Of a DNA stretch of 64,000 nucleotides, positions 53,810 through 61,784 are shown piece after piece (within the stretch, counting starts at the first letter, position 1; each line of letters starts with the position of its first letter). The notes below the pieces were generated by a model that saw nothing but the letters and a program-made list of their open reading frames with translations, was not told the origin of the DNA and did no database searches. The DNA comes from Bradyrhizobium xenonodulans. Lineage in GTDB: Bacteria; Pseudomonadota; Alphaproteobacteria; Rhizobiales; Xanthobacteraceae. The stretch spans positions 6,788,501 to 6,852,500 of the forward strand of contig NZ_CP089391.1 in the NCBI RefSeq assembly GCF_027594865.1, given 5' to 3'. A program made the position numbers and the translations under genes.

Positions 53810-54613
53810 TCAGTGGGCGACGAGCACACCTTTCGCTTCGAAGATATCGCGGATCTGGCGCACGTAGCCGTAATAGGCCTTGTCCTCGTGGACCTTGCTC
53901 CACTGGCGCGGACGCGGCATGTCGATCGTGAGGTCAAGGTCGATGCGACCCGGCCGCGGCGACATCACGAGTACGCGGTCGGCAAGGAAAACGGCTTCAT
54001 CGATGCCATGGGTGATGAACAGAACGGTGTTTCGCACCCTCAGCCACATGGACTGCAAGTCCATGATCATCTGCTCGCGAGTCAGCGCGTCGAGCGCGCC
54101 GAAGGGCTCGTCCATCAACAGCAGACCCGGCTCCTGGATCAGCGCGCGGCAGATCGCCACGCGCTGCCGCATGCCGCCCGAAAGCTCCGATGGATATTTG
54201 TTGCCGAAGCCTTCGAGCCCGACCTGGGCGAGAAGGTCCTCGGCGTGCAGCCGGTATTTGGCCAGATCGAGCTTCTTGATCTCGATCGGCAGCAGGATGT
54301 TGTCGAGCACGGTCCGCCAGTAGAGCAGGAGATCCGACTGGAACACGACGCCGATCTTGGGATGCGGCTTGCTGATCCCCTGCCCGTCGATGGCGATCTT
54401 GCCGGTCGAGGCGGGGGTCAGGCCAGCGAGCAGGGACAGCAGGGTGCTCTTGCCGCATCCGCTCGGCCCCACCACCGCAACGAAACTACCCGGCTCGAAG
54501 CGAAGATCTATCTTTTCAAGCGCGACGACGTCGGTATCCTCGCGAGTTTCATAGATCTTCGAAAGCCGGGAAATCTCTATCGCCGCACCGGTAGATTGGA
54601 TAGGAGTATTCAT
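53810..54613 (-). CDS. ABC transporter ATP-binding protein (SsuB/ThiZ-type)
   Basis: 267-residue ATPase of the NitT/TauT type. Walker A GPSGCGKSTLLSLLAGL, signature LSGGMRQRVAICRAL, Walker B LLLMDEPFGALDALTREQ and the terminal RPGRIDLDLTIDMPRPR stretch are present. It lies 49 bp after the permease gene. It powers uptake with the permease at 54663 and, probably, the receptor at 51381. Confidence 0.94.
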   Translation of the reverse strand: MNTPIQSTGAAIEISRLSKIYETREDTDVVALEKIDLRFEPGSFVAVVGPSGCGKSTLLSLLAGLTPASTGKIAIDGQGISKPHPKIGVVFQSDLLLYWRTVLDNILLPIEIKKLDLAKYRLHAEDLLAQVGLEGFGNKYPSELSGGMRQRVAICRALIQEPGLLLMDEPFGALDALTREQMIMDLQSMWLRVRNTVLFITHGIDEAVFLADRVLVMSPRPGRIDLDLTIDMPRPRQWSKVHEDKAYYGYVRQIRDIFEAKGVLVAH

Positions 54614-54662
54614 TACGCTGCCTCACTGGAGCTATGCCTCGTCCACACCTGTTGCATGCGGT

Positions 54663-55496
54663 TCATTTGGCGGCATCGCGCTTATGGGAAACGCGCGACT
54701 CGATGATATCGATGACGAAGTAGAGCATCACACCGAGTGCCGAGATCGTCACCACGGTCGCAAAGTTGAGCGTGGTGTCGAATTGCGAATTCGCCTGGAG
54801 CTGAAGATATCCGAGCCCTCGCTCAGCAGCGACGTATTCGCCGATGACCGCACCGATGACGGCGAGAGAAATCGCAACCTTGAAGCCCGCGAAAATATTG
54901 GGCAGCGCTGCCGGCAGGCGCAGCTTGAAGAAGGTCTGCCATTCGTTCGCGCCCATGGATCGGACGAGATTGACGAGATTCTTGTCGAGCGACTGCAGGC
55001 CGACGACGGTCGAGATCACGATCGGAAAGAACGAGATCATGAAGGCAAGCACGATCTTCGGTGCCCACCCGTATCCGAGATACAGCACCAGGATCGGCGC
55101 CAACGACACCTTGGGGACGGTCTGCAGACCGACAAGGATCGGATAAATGGCTCGTTCGAAGGCCCTGGAATAGAAAATCGACAAAGCCAGAGGAATCCCG
55201 ATCAGCGCTCCAAGGAAGAAGCCGAAGATCACTTCGAGCAGTGTCACATAGGTATGGGCCGAGAGCAGCGGCAGGTCGTTGGCGATGCGCTTCGCGATAG
55301 CGAACGGCGTCGGCAGGACGAACTCCGAAAGCCCTGACAGTGGCACGAGAATTTGCCAAGCACCGATCAGCACCACAGCAACGAGGAGCGCCGAATAGCG
55401 ATCCAGCCAACTGACGCGAGCCCGTTTCTTGCCGCTCATGCTCTTGCCTTGCTTTGGCTGCGCCCCACCGGCGCTGACAATATCCGTACTCGCCAC
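54663..55496 (-). CDS. ABC transporter permease (SsuC/ThiX-type)
   Basis: 277 residues, six hydrophobic spans, with the coupling-loop motif RSMGANEWQTFFKLRLPAALPN. The GTG at 55496 is preceded by GAGG; an ATG at 55439 (MSGKKRARVSW) is an alternative. The gene is 23 bp from the small ORF upstream and probably shares the GntR-controlled promoter at 55859. Confidence 0.93.
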   Translation of the reverse strand: MASTDIVSAGGAQPKQGKSMSGKKRARVSWLDRYSALLVAVVLIGAWQILVPLSGLSEFVLPTPFAIAKRIANDLPLLSAHTYVTLLEVIFGFFLGALIGIPLALSIFYSRAFERAIYPILVGLQTVPKVSLAPILVLYLGYGWAPKIVLAFMISFFPIVISTVVGLQSLDKNLVNLVRSMGANEWQTFFKLRLPAALPNIFAGFKVAISLAVIGAVIGEYVAAERGLGYLQLQANSQFDTTLNFATVVTISALGVMLYFVIDIIESRVSHKRDAAK

Positions 55497-55519
55497 GGCA
55501 ACCTCACCACGTTAGAAGA

Positions 55520-55747
55520 TTACAGTTGTCTTTGAGCAGAACCATCCGCCGGAGCCTTCGACGGCCTGGCAACATCAACGAACACTTCGCCGACAAGTGC
55601 GCTCTCGAGGCACAACCGGGCTTCCCGAACGAACCAATCGAGGAGAGGTCGCCAAGATCTGACGACCGCCCGGTGCTGTCGTCGAAAAAAACCGGCGCAT
55701 CGCCCCCTCAGCGCCGACATTGCTGCAGCGAGATTCACTCGAGACAT
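55520..55747 (-). CDS. Possible small protein ahead of the ABC permease
   Basis: 75-codon ORF from ATG 55747, preceded by GGGAG at about seven bases, ending 23 bp before the permease. The product (MSRVNLAAAMSALRGRC at the start) is Arg-rich with a hydrophobic-aromatic centre and matches nothing I know. Being first behind the GntR-type operator makes it worth noting, but it may be only a leader. Confidence 0.3.
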   Translation of the reverse strand: MSRVNLAAAMSALRGRCAGFFRRQHRAVVRSWRPLLDWFVREARLCLESALVGEVFVDVARPSKAPADGSAQRQL

Positions 55748-56076
55748 CCCGTTCACTCCCTGTCGATCTGGAGCTGAATGACGCAAGCCGGGCACCACGA
55801 TTCGTGTGGCCCTTGCCTGCGGTCCGACGGCGCTCCCATTCCCGGATCGACCTATATTTGATCTCATGATGTGATCACAGTTTGATGTTGTCAAGCACGT
55901 AATGCGGGCGGCATGCGATCGTTTTTCGTGCACTGGATCCATTTCGGCGGCGCAACGATGGGCATTCGCGCGTTGCGACGGCTTGCCCCCGCATCTACGA
56001 CGAGCGGATCGATCTCGCGGGTGATGGATTAAGAATTGCGGTCGATGTCGTATCGGCGCGGCTGCGCTTTCGACCG
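55748..56076. other. Promoter region of the ABC transporter unit
   Basis: 329-bp gap between cobW and the small ORF, containing the promoter/operator at 55859-55894. An open minus-strand frame continues across it but with poor composition. No other gene seen. Confidence 0.45.
55859..55894 (-). promoter_or_regulatory. Promoter with GntR-type palindrome, ABC transporter unit
   Basis: Palindrome TGATCTCA-TGA-TGTGATCA at 55859-55877 (one mismatch between arms). On the minus strand a perfect TTGACA (55894-55889) lies 11 bases upstream, so the palindrome covers the spacer and -10 region. Near-identical palindromes stand at 58409 and 63808. Directed at the small ORF and permease. Confidence 0.75.
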
Positions 56077-57075
56077 TCAGTGCCTGCAGGCGAAGATGCT
56101 TGGCAGGGAATTTTCGATCGTGGTGCGCGTCAAGTTGCGCGCGATGAACACCAGCCAGCCGCGCGGCGAACCTTCCGGCCATCGCGGCAGGTATTCTGGC
56201 GGATAGACGACGTGTTGCACGCCGTGGACGACAACCGGTCGCTCGTCCCCTTCGAGCTGCAACAAGCCCTTCACACGGAGAATGGATTGACCGCGTGCAG
56301 CCAGCAACAATTCAAGCCAGTCGACAAAGGCCGGCCATTCGACTTCTCGCGTCACCTCGACCGTGAAGGTCTCGATGCCGTGGCTGTGCACTCCCCGCGC
56401 AGCCCTGTCGTGCGCCCCGAGCGAGTGGGGCTTCCAGTCCTCGCCATGGGCCAGGACGTCGGCCGCCGAGGGCATCGCATGCTTGCTCGAGGTCAGCGAG
56501 CGCACTGAAGGATTGACCTTGGCGACATCGAGCTCAAGCGTGTCCAATTGCCAACGCTCGACAAGATCCGACTTGGTGACGACAACGCAATCCGCTAGCG
56601 CCACCTGCTGGGCCGCTTCCGCGAAGTTCCGAATGCTGTTGAGGCCACTGACGCCGTCCACGGTCGTAATGATGCTGCCGGCGCGATAGCCATGCAGCAA
56701 TTCGGGAGCGCTCATCACTACCTGGATGATGGGCGCTGGATCGGCGAGGCCGGTGGTTTCGACCACGACCTGGCGGAAAGGCGTCACCGCGCCGCAGCGG
56801 GCCATCGCCAGGAGCTCGGCCAAGGTTGACACGAGATCGTCGCGCACAGCGCAGCACAGACATCCGGACGACAGCAGGACCACGTCTTCCGTGACCTCCC
56901 GCACCAGCAGGTGGTCCAGTCCTATTTCGCCGAATTCATTGATGATCACCGCAGTCTCGGCGAGACCCGGCTCCCCGAGCAGGTGTCGAAGAAACGTCGT
57001 CTTGCCGCTCCCGAGAAAGCCCGTCAGCACATGAACGGGAATCCGCGCGTCGAGGGAGGGAGCGGCGGGCTGCAT
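56077..57075 (-). CDS. CobW/COG0523-family GTPase (metallochaperone)
   Basis: 332-residue P-loop GTPase. Walker A GFLGSGKTT (19-27), metal-binding C72-L-C74-C75 (GCLCC), VVETTGLADPAPI and the guanine-specificity TKSD are present, with a C-terminal CobW domain. Family members insert zinc or other metals into partner enzymes. Its place behind gntR and ridA suggests it serves the metal-dependent amidohydrolase at 60438 (inference). Starts three bases after the ridA stop. Confidence 0.92.
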   Translation of the reverse strand: MQPAAPSLDARIPVHVLTGFLGSGKTTFLRHLLGEPGLAETAVIINEFGEIGLDHLLVREVTEDVVLLSSGCLCCAVRDDLVSTLAELLAMARCGAVTPFRQVVVETTGLADPAPIIQVVMSAPELLHGYRAGSIITTVDGVSGLNSIRNFAEAAQQVALADCVVVTKSDLVERWQLDTLELDVAKVNPSVRSLTSSKHAMPSAADVLAHGEDWKPHSLGAHDRAARGVHSHGIETFTVEVTREVEWPAFVDWLELLLAARGQSILRVKGLLQLEGDERPVVVHGVQHVVYPPEYLPRWPEGSPRGWLVFIARNLTRTTIENSLPSIFACRH

Positions 57076-57078
57076 GGT

Positions 57079-57546
57079 TCAGTTGACCTCGAATATGGCG
57101 TCGACCTCGACCGGAACGTTGCGGGGCAAGGAACTGCAGCCGACCGCCGCGCGGGCGTGGCGCCCTGCCTCGCCAAACACCTCCACCATCAGGTCAGACG
57201 CCCCATTGATGACCTTGGGATGATCCTTGAAGTCCGGCTCGGCGTTGACAAAGCCGCCCAGCCGAACGACCCCAACCACCCTGTCGAGATTGCCGTCCAG
57301 CGCCTGCTTGAGCTGAGCGAGGATATTGATTGCGCAGAGACGCGCAGCTTTTTGACCTTCCTCCACGGAGAATTCCGAGCCGAGCTTACCCGTGTACTTG
57401 TCCTTGCCGCCCTCGCTGGGGACCTGGCCGGAGATGTAGATCTGGCTGCCCAGTCTGCGCGCGGGAACGTAGTTGGCGCTTGGAGACGCCGTTGCGGGCA
57501 GGCTTATTCCCAGTTGGGCCAGTTTTTGATCAATCTTTGCTTCCAT
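57079..57546 (-). CDS. ridA: RidA-family (YjgF/YER057c) protein
   Basis: 155 residues, the longer RidA subgroup. LPATASPSANYVPARRLGSQIYISGQVPSEGG and HARAAVGCSSLPRNVPVEVDAIFEV are conserved; the Arg that binds carboxylate in imine deaminases is in HARAAVG. RidA proteins hydrolyse enamines/imines, and the relative RutC works in pyrimidine breakdown. Here it would clear a reactive enamine produced by the catabolic operon (inference). 25 bp after gntR. Confidence 0.92.
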   Translation of the reverse strand: MEAKIDQKLAQLGISLPATASPSANYVPARRLGSQIYISGQVPSEGGKDKYTGKLGSEFSVEEGQKAARLCAINILAQLKQALDGNLDRVVGVVRLGGFVNAEPDFKDHPKVINGASDLMVEVFGEAGRHARAAVGCSSLPRNVPVEVDAIFEVN

Positions 57547-57571
57547 GGCGCGGTACTCCGGATCTCTGTTC

Positions 57572-58312
57572 TCAATCGTCGAATTGCAGTTCCATTCCTT
57601 GCGCGAAGGGCAGCTCGGCCCCCTGCGAGTCGGCGATGCTGAGCAAGGCCCGGCAAGTCGTCCGGATGTCCTGGATCGTCCCGCGTTTGACCGCGGTTGG
57701 GTTGCCCTCCTTCAGCCCCGCCAGAATGTCCTCGTGGTGAGACGCGCTCCAGGGCTTCGAGGGGATCAGCAGCGACATGTACATGGTCGGCCCGAACTGC
57801 AACCAAAGCGACTCGATCAAGAGCGTGAGCGTCTCGGATTCGCTCGCCTGGTAGAGTGTGAAATGAAATTTTTGGTTGAAGGAAAGGCAGTTCAGGATGT
57901 CACGCTTGGCGATCGCCTGAAGCAATTGCTTGTTGATGGACGTCAGTCCGTTCAACAACGCAGGCGAAGCTTTCTTGGCGGCGAGCTCGGCGGCTGTACC
58001 TTCGAGCAGTTCACGCACTGAAAAGATATCGCTCAGCTTCTCGGCGCTCAGCCTCGGCACGCGTACCGAGCCCCCCTTGGTCTCTTCCAAGGCATTCGCG
58101 GCGACGAGCTGGCTCAGCACTTCGCGAACCGGCATGGGGCTGGTTCCGAGCCCTGCCGCCAGCTTGCGCAAACTCATGACCTGGCCGGGAACAAAGGCTC
58201 CGACCATAAGTCCTCTACGCATATAGCTGAGCACACGCTCGTAGATGTGGCCCCGCTGCCGCTTGCCTTCTTCGTTGCCGTTTCCGGCAACTTCCGCTTT
58301 CTCGGTCCGCAT
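57572..58312 (-). CDS. GntR-family (FadR/FCD) transcriptional regulator
   Basis: 246 residues. The winged helix spans about residues 25-95 (YERVLSYMRRGLMVGAFVPGQ, MSLRKLAAGLGTSPMPVREVLSQL); the C-terminal all-helical FCD ligand domain follows. Its own gene is preceded by the 19-bp palindrome that also stands before the two other units of the locus, so it is probably the local repressor and autoregulated. The ligand may be the imported compound or a ring-opened product. Confidence 0.93.
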   Translation of the reverse strand: MRTEKAEVAGNGNEEGKRQRGHIYERVLSYMRRGLMVGAFVPGQVMSLRKLAAGLGTSPMPVREVLSQLVAANALEETKGGSVRVPRLSAEKLSDIFSVRELLEGTAAELAAKKASPALLNGLTSINKQLLQAIAKRDILNCLSFNQKFHFTLYQASESETLTLLIESLWLQFGPTMYMSLLIPSKPWSASHHEDILAGLKEGNPTAVKRGTIQDIRTTCRALLSIADSQGAELPFAQGMELQFDD

Positions 58313-58408
58313 CTCCCGACTCTCTTTCTCTTAGGACGTCGCTGGGCGCCATCCGATAGGCCTGAGGACATCGAGACCATCCCTGAGAGTTGGACGGCCT
58401 GTGTCCTG

Positions 58409-58427
58409 TGATCTCATATCGTGATCA
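58409..58427 (-). promoter_or_regulatory. GntR-type palindrome upstream of gntR
   Basis: TGATCTCA-TAT-CGTGATCA, 97 bp before the gntR start, the second copy of the palindrome found at 55859 and 63808. No clear TTGACA stands beside this copy; a TATGAG -10-like element lies inside it on the minus strand. Supports autoregulation of gntR-ridA-cobW. Confidence 0.7.
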
Positions 58428-58568
58428 GTAGTAGATTTGAGAGCGGGCGGCAACCGCAGCGGAGCACTGATGCCGCAAATCGGCACGCCAAGGTTGGCTC
58501 GGCCTGCCGATTTGACACAAGGAACGTGGCCCGGATCACCTGCGTGAGCATACGGGCCGGGCCTGAGA

Positions 58569-59558
58569 TTAAGCGTTTGCTCCGACCTGATAGAGCTCGA
58601 CCTTGGTTCCGTCGGGATCGGCGATGTAGATCGTCAAGCCATACGGCCCGTCGTGCAGATCATTGTAGTAGTGTACGCCGGCTTTTTTCAACTTGGCATC
58701 GAGCGCGCGCACGTCATTGACCTCGAAGGCGATGTGGTCGAGCTGGCGATGGTCTGCAGCCTTGCCGTTGATGAGGGCGATGCCTTGGTGGAAAGCAACG
58801 AAGGGCCGCCCGTCAGCCAGCGGCTTGGCCGGCCTGATCGTGAATCCCAGTTGACGGGTATAGAAGTCGACCGACCTGTCGATGTCATTGACCATGATCA
58901 ACTGGTGACCGTAGTTGGTAACCCTCGGCTTCGCCTGCTCGGCGATCCAGTCGAGAACGTCCGACGACGGCGCTATCTCGCAGAAGTACTGCTTCCAGAC
59001 CTGCTTGGCGGTTGCCTCCCAATCCGCATTGACGCCCGATACGCAATCCTCGACGGCAACCACATCGAGATCCCGGAGATAGGCTTCGCGGATGCTCGTC
59101 TCGACGCAAGCATTGGTGGTTGCTCCGGTGATGAAGAGATGCTGCGTCCCCAGCATCTTCAGCATCATCTCGAGCCTGGTCTCGTAGAACGCACCGAAGC
59201 GGTGCTTGCGGATCACGAAGGAAGGATTGAACTCGGCCAGCGGCTTGAGCTCGTCGATGATCTCCTCGTCCCAACTGCCGGCGAGCGCGGATACCTGCTT
59301 GCGCCGGGCGGTGTGGCCGAGCAACTTCTTCTTGGCGCGATTCCTGTCGATGGCAAAATGCTCCTGCATTGTCCAAATGACGGGAATGTCGACATCCTGG
59401 CACCGCTTGATCAGCCTTGCCAGCGGCGAGACGATCGAGGACAGGCGCTTTGTATCCACTCCGGAAATGCCCAGCGTTCCCTTCTCGTGGATGAAGGCGT
59501 TCTGGAGATCGATGACCAGCAGGGCCGACTTGCGATAATCGAGGGCTTCCAGGCTCAT
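58569..59558 (-). CDS. Isochorismatase-like amidohydrolase fused to a VOC domain
   Basis: 329-residue two-domain protein. Residues 1-210 are an isochorismatase-fold cysteine hydrolase with the catalytic set D17 (VIDLQN), K118 (IRKHRFGAF) and C151 (ATTNACVETS). Residues about 215-327 are a vicinal-oxygen-chelate domain with metal-ligand-like H218, H274 and E321. Relatives of the first half hydrolyse N-carbamoyl or amide bonds (RutB, biuret hydrolase); VOC domains isomerise, cleave or bind. The fusion is unusual. Start overlaps the tautomerase stop by 4 bp. Confidence 0.9.
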   Translation of the reverse strand: MSLEALDYRKSALLVIDLQNAFIHEKGTLGISGVDTKRLSSIVSPLARLIKRCQDVDIPVIWTMQEHFAIDRNRAKKKLLGHTARRKQVSALAGSWDEEIIDELKPLAEFNPSFVIRKHRFGAFYETRLEMMLKMLGTQHLFITGATTNACVETSIREAYLRDLDVVAVEDCVSGVNADWEATAKQVWKQYFCEIAPSSDVLDWIAEQAKPRVTNYGHQLIMVNDIDRSVDFYTRQLGFTIRPAKPLADGRPFVAFHQGIALINGKAADHRQLDHIAFEVNDVRALDAKLKKAGVHYYNDLHDGPYGLTIYIADPDGTKVELYQVGANA

Positions 59559-59755
59559 TTCTTGTCCTCCACCATGTCGATGCCGAGCACGCCGGCGCGG
59601 CCCCAGCTGTCTTTTGACGTTTCATGGATCACCACATGCAGATGATCCGGCTTGCAGGCGGCCTCCTCAACCATTGCATTGGTGATAGCCTTTACGAGTC
59701 GGCGCTTCTGCTCGACTGTACGGCCCTCCCACATTTCGACGACGACAAACGGCAT
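59555..59755 (-). CDS. 4-oxalocrotonate tautomerase-family protein
   Basis: 66 residues starting Met-Pro (PFVVVEMWEGRTVEQKRRLVKAI); the N-terminal Pro2 is the catalytic base after Met removal. HVVIHETSKDSWGRAGVLG is the C-terminal beta hairpin with the active-site aromatic. AGGAGG-type bases precede the ATG, and TGATG links it to the gene upstream. Probably tautomerises an enol or enamine intermediate of the pathway. The frame is open upstream, but only this start gives Pro2. Confidence 0.9.
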   Translation of the reverse strand: MPFVVVEMWEGRTVEQKRRLVKAITNAMVEEAACKPDHLHVVIHETSKDSWGRAGVLGIDMVEDKK

Positions 59756-60441
59756 CAGAAATCTCCTCCTCTTTGGATGGGTAGAGCGCCGGATGCCCAG
59801 GTGGGCACAGCGGCCGCGAAGCCCGTAACCAGATCGTTCCTTGCCAGATCGACCCCGCTGAGCAGCCACAGCGGGCGGTTGGCATAGTTGATCAAGACCT
59901 GCTCCTCCATGCACGCGCGATGGGCGGGATGCTGCGGGTCTCGATCGAAATGACTGGTGCCCGGCATCAGCCGGATGACATAAATCGGTTCCGACGGATC
60001 GAGCATCTTGAGCACATTTGTTCCGATCTCGTTGAGTCCGATCGCCCTCGGTCGCGGGTCAGCCTGGCCAACGGGCAACAAGACGATCGCCCCTGCGAAT
60101 GGCACAACCGGCCAATAACGACCTTCCCGCCCTTCGCGCAGAAAGTCGGCATAGCTGCTCGTTTCCGCGAATAGCTCGCTGTCCCACAGGATGATGTCCG
60201 GCCCCAGGATCTCGCGCGCTGCATCGACGACGCCCTGGCTCTCGCAAAGGCCCAAAAAGACCCAGGGATCGGTCAAGCCGATCGCATGTCCCCATGGATT
60301 GTGGATTCCGGACAATCTCTCCTGACGGATCGTGGTCTTGCGCGCCACGATGGCGGCGACGGCTTCACGCACCGACATTTGGGCGGGCATGAGCGACTCT
60401 CGGCCTGCCAACTCCAGTCGGTGGAAGTCCGCGCCACTCAT
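59755..60441 (-). CDS. Unknown protein, weakly reminiscent of PhyH-type dioxygenases
   Basis: 228 residues with no signature I can name. GIHNPWGHAIGLTDPWVFLGLCESQGVVDAAREILGPDIILWDSELFAE recalls the N-terminal half of phytanoyl-CoA dioxygenase-like proteins, and a later LMPGTSHFDRD recalls their PGSH block, but the canonical HxD iron ligands are not where expected. The ATG at 60441 overlaps the amidohydrolase stop by 4 bp; ATG 60459 is the alternative. Clearly part of the coupled operon. Confidence 0.8.
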   Translation of the reverse strand: MSGADFHRLELAGRESLMPAQMSVREAVAAIVARKTTIRQERLSGIHNPWGHAIGLTDPWVFLGLCESQGVVDAAREILGPDIILWDSELFAETSSYADFLREGREGRYWPVVPFAGAIVLLPVGQADPRPRAIGLNEIGTNVLKMLDPSEPIYVIRLMPGTSHFDRDPQHPAHRACMEEQVLINYANRPLWLLSGVDLARNDLVTGFAAAVPTWASGALPIQRGGDF

Positions 60442-61784
60442 GACGGCAGGGTCACGCATCGACCGCGACCGAAGTGGTGGTCGGCGACGGAACCGTTTTC
60501 GTAGACGACGTCACCGCGAGCAACGGTCATCACCGGCCAACCCTTGAGCGTCCATCCCTCGTAGATGCAGGTACCCTTGCCGGTGTGCTTGACCGTGCGC
60601 TGCTCATCGAGGTCGACCAGCACGAGGTCGGCGTCGAAACCAACGTCGATATGGCCCTTGCGCGGCCAGAGCCCGAAGCGTCGCGCAGGGTTGAAAGAGT
60701 TGAGTTCGACAAGCCGGGTCAACGGCAAACCGCGCTGATGGACGCCGAAATGAAGCATCAGCGACAGCTCCCATGGAAAGCTCACCACTCCCGGGAATTC
60801 GGTCCAAAGATCCTCCAGCTTCTTGGGCAAGAACGGCACATGGTCGGTCCCGAGGCTGTAGACCGAACCGTTCATGACGCCGTGCCAAAGACCCTCGAGC
60901 TCGTTCCGGTCGCGCAACGGCGGCGATATCTTCGCACGCATGTCGAGATCTTCGTCGTAGCACGTGCGGGTGAGGTAGTGAGGACAGGTCTCTACCGTCA
61001 CGCGGACGCCACGCGCCTGGGCCTCGGCGGCGAGTACCGGACCCATGCCGACGGAGGTGTGGACCAGATGAAGCGAACAGCCGGTCTTCTCGGCAAGGAA
61101 GAGCATGCGCCGTATGGTTTCCACCTCGCAGAAGGCCGGGCGGGATTCCGTGTACGCGCCGAGATCCTGACGGCCGGTGGCCGCGATCTCCTTTTTGATC
61201 CAGGAGGCGATCTGGGTGTTCTCGCAGTGAACGTTGATCACCCCGCCGGGAACCTTCGACAGGATGCGCATCGCGGCATAGACCCAGCCGTCCGTGGCCG
61301 GCACAATGCCAATCGGATTGTCCGGCTCGTAGCCGAAATAGCATTTGAAGGATTTGACGCCGGTCTTGGCGATGACCTCCGGAATCTCGGCGATATGTTC
61401 CTCACGCTGGATCCCGAAATGAAAGCCGAAGTCGATCACCGAGTTTTCCTCGCCAATCGCTTTGCGCTCCGCGTAGAACGGCAGATAGGACTCCTTCAGA
61501 TTACGGATATAGAGAAGCGCGGTGGTCACGCCGCCGGAGGCCGCGGCGGCTGTCTCGGTCCGCATATCCTCGGCAAAGGGAAACTTCACGCCCAGATGGC
61601 AGTGCGGGTCGATCAAGCCCGGCATCAACACCCGCCCTTCGGCGTCGATGGTGCGCTTGGCTTCGGGAAGGACTTCGTCAGCCCCGGTCAGGACGATCTT
61701 GCCGTCCTTCACCGCAACGCCGCCGTGGAATTCTCCGTCGTGGCGAACCACTCGCGCGTTCTTTATGACCAGATCCGCCTTCAT
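60438..61784 (-). CDS. Dihydropyrimidinase/dihydroorotase-type cyclic amidohydrolase
   Basis: 448-residue metal-dependent amidohydrolase. The complete binuclear site is visible: H61 and H63 (DPHCHLG), carboxylated-Lys candidate K147 (SFKCYFGY), H186 (VHCEN), H242 (LVHTS) and D314 (GTDHVPF). It should hydrolyse the C-N bond of a cyclic ureide, imide or amide, as hydantoinases and allantoinases do. It overlaps the DpaA-like gene by 4 bp. Probably the central ring-opening enzyme of the locus; substrate unknown. Confidence 0.93.
   Translation of the reverse strand: MKADLVIKNARVVRHDGEFHGGVAVKDGKIVLTGADEVLPEAKRTIDAEGRVLMPGLIDPHCHLGVKFPFAEDMRTETAAAASGGVTTALLYIRNLKESYLPFYAERKAIGEENSVIDFGFHFGIQREEHIAEIPEVIAKTGVKSFKCYFGYEPDNPIGIVPATDGWVYAAMRILSKVPGGVINVHCENTQIASWIKKEIAATGRQDLGAYTESRPAFCEVETIRRMLFLAEKTGCSLHLVHTSVGMGPVLAAEAQARGVRVTVETCPHYLTRTCYDEDLDMRAKISPPLRDRNELEGLWHGVMNGSVYSLGTDHVPFLPKKLEDLWTEFPGVVSFPWELSLMLHFGVHQRGLPLTRLVELNSFNPARRFGLWPRKGHIDVGFDADLVLVDLDEQRTVKHTGKGTCIYEGWTLKGWPVMTVARGDVVYENGSVADHHFGRGRCVTLPS

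Noticed and set aside
53586..53903. Minus-strand frame downstream of the ABC ATPase
   Set aside because: Overlaps the ATPase 3' end out of frame and contains the terminator; no motif.
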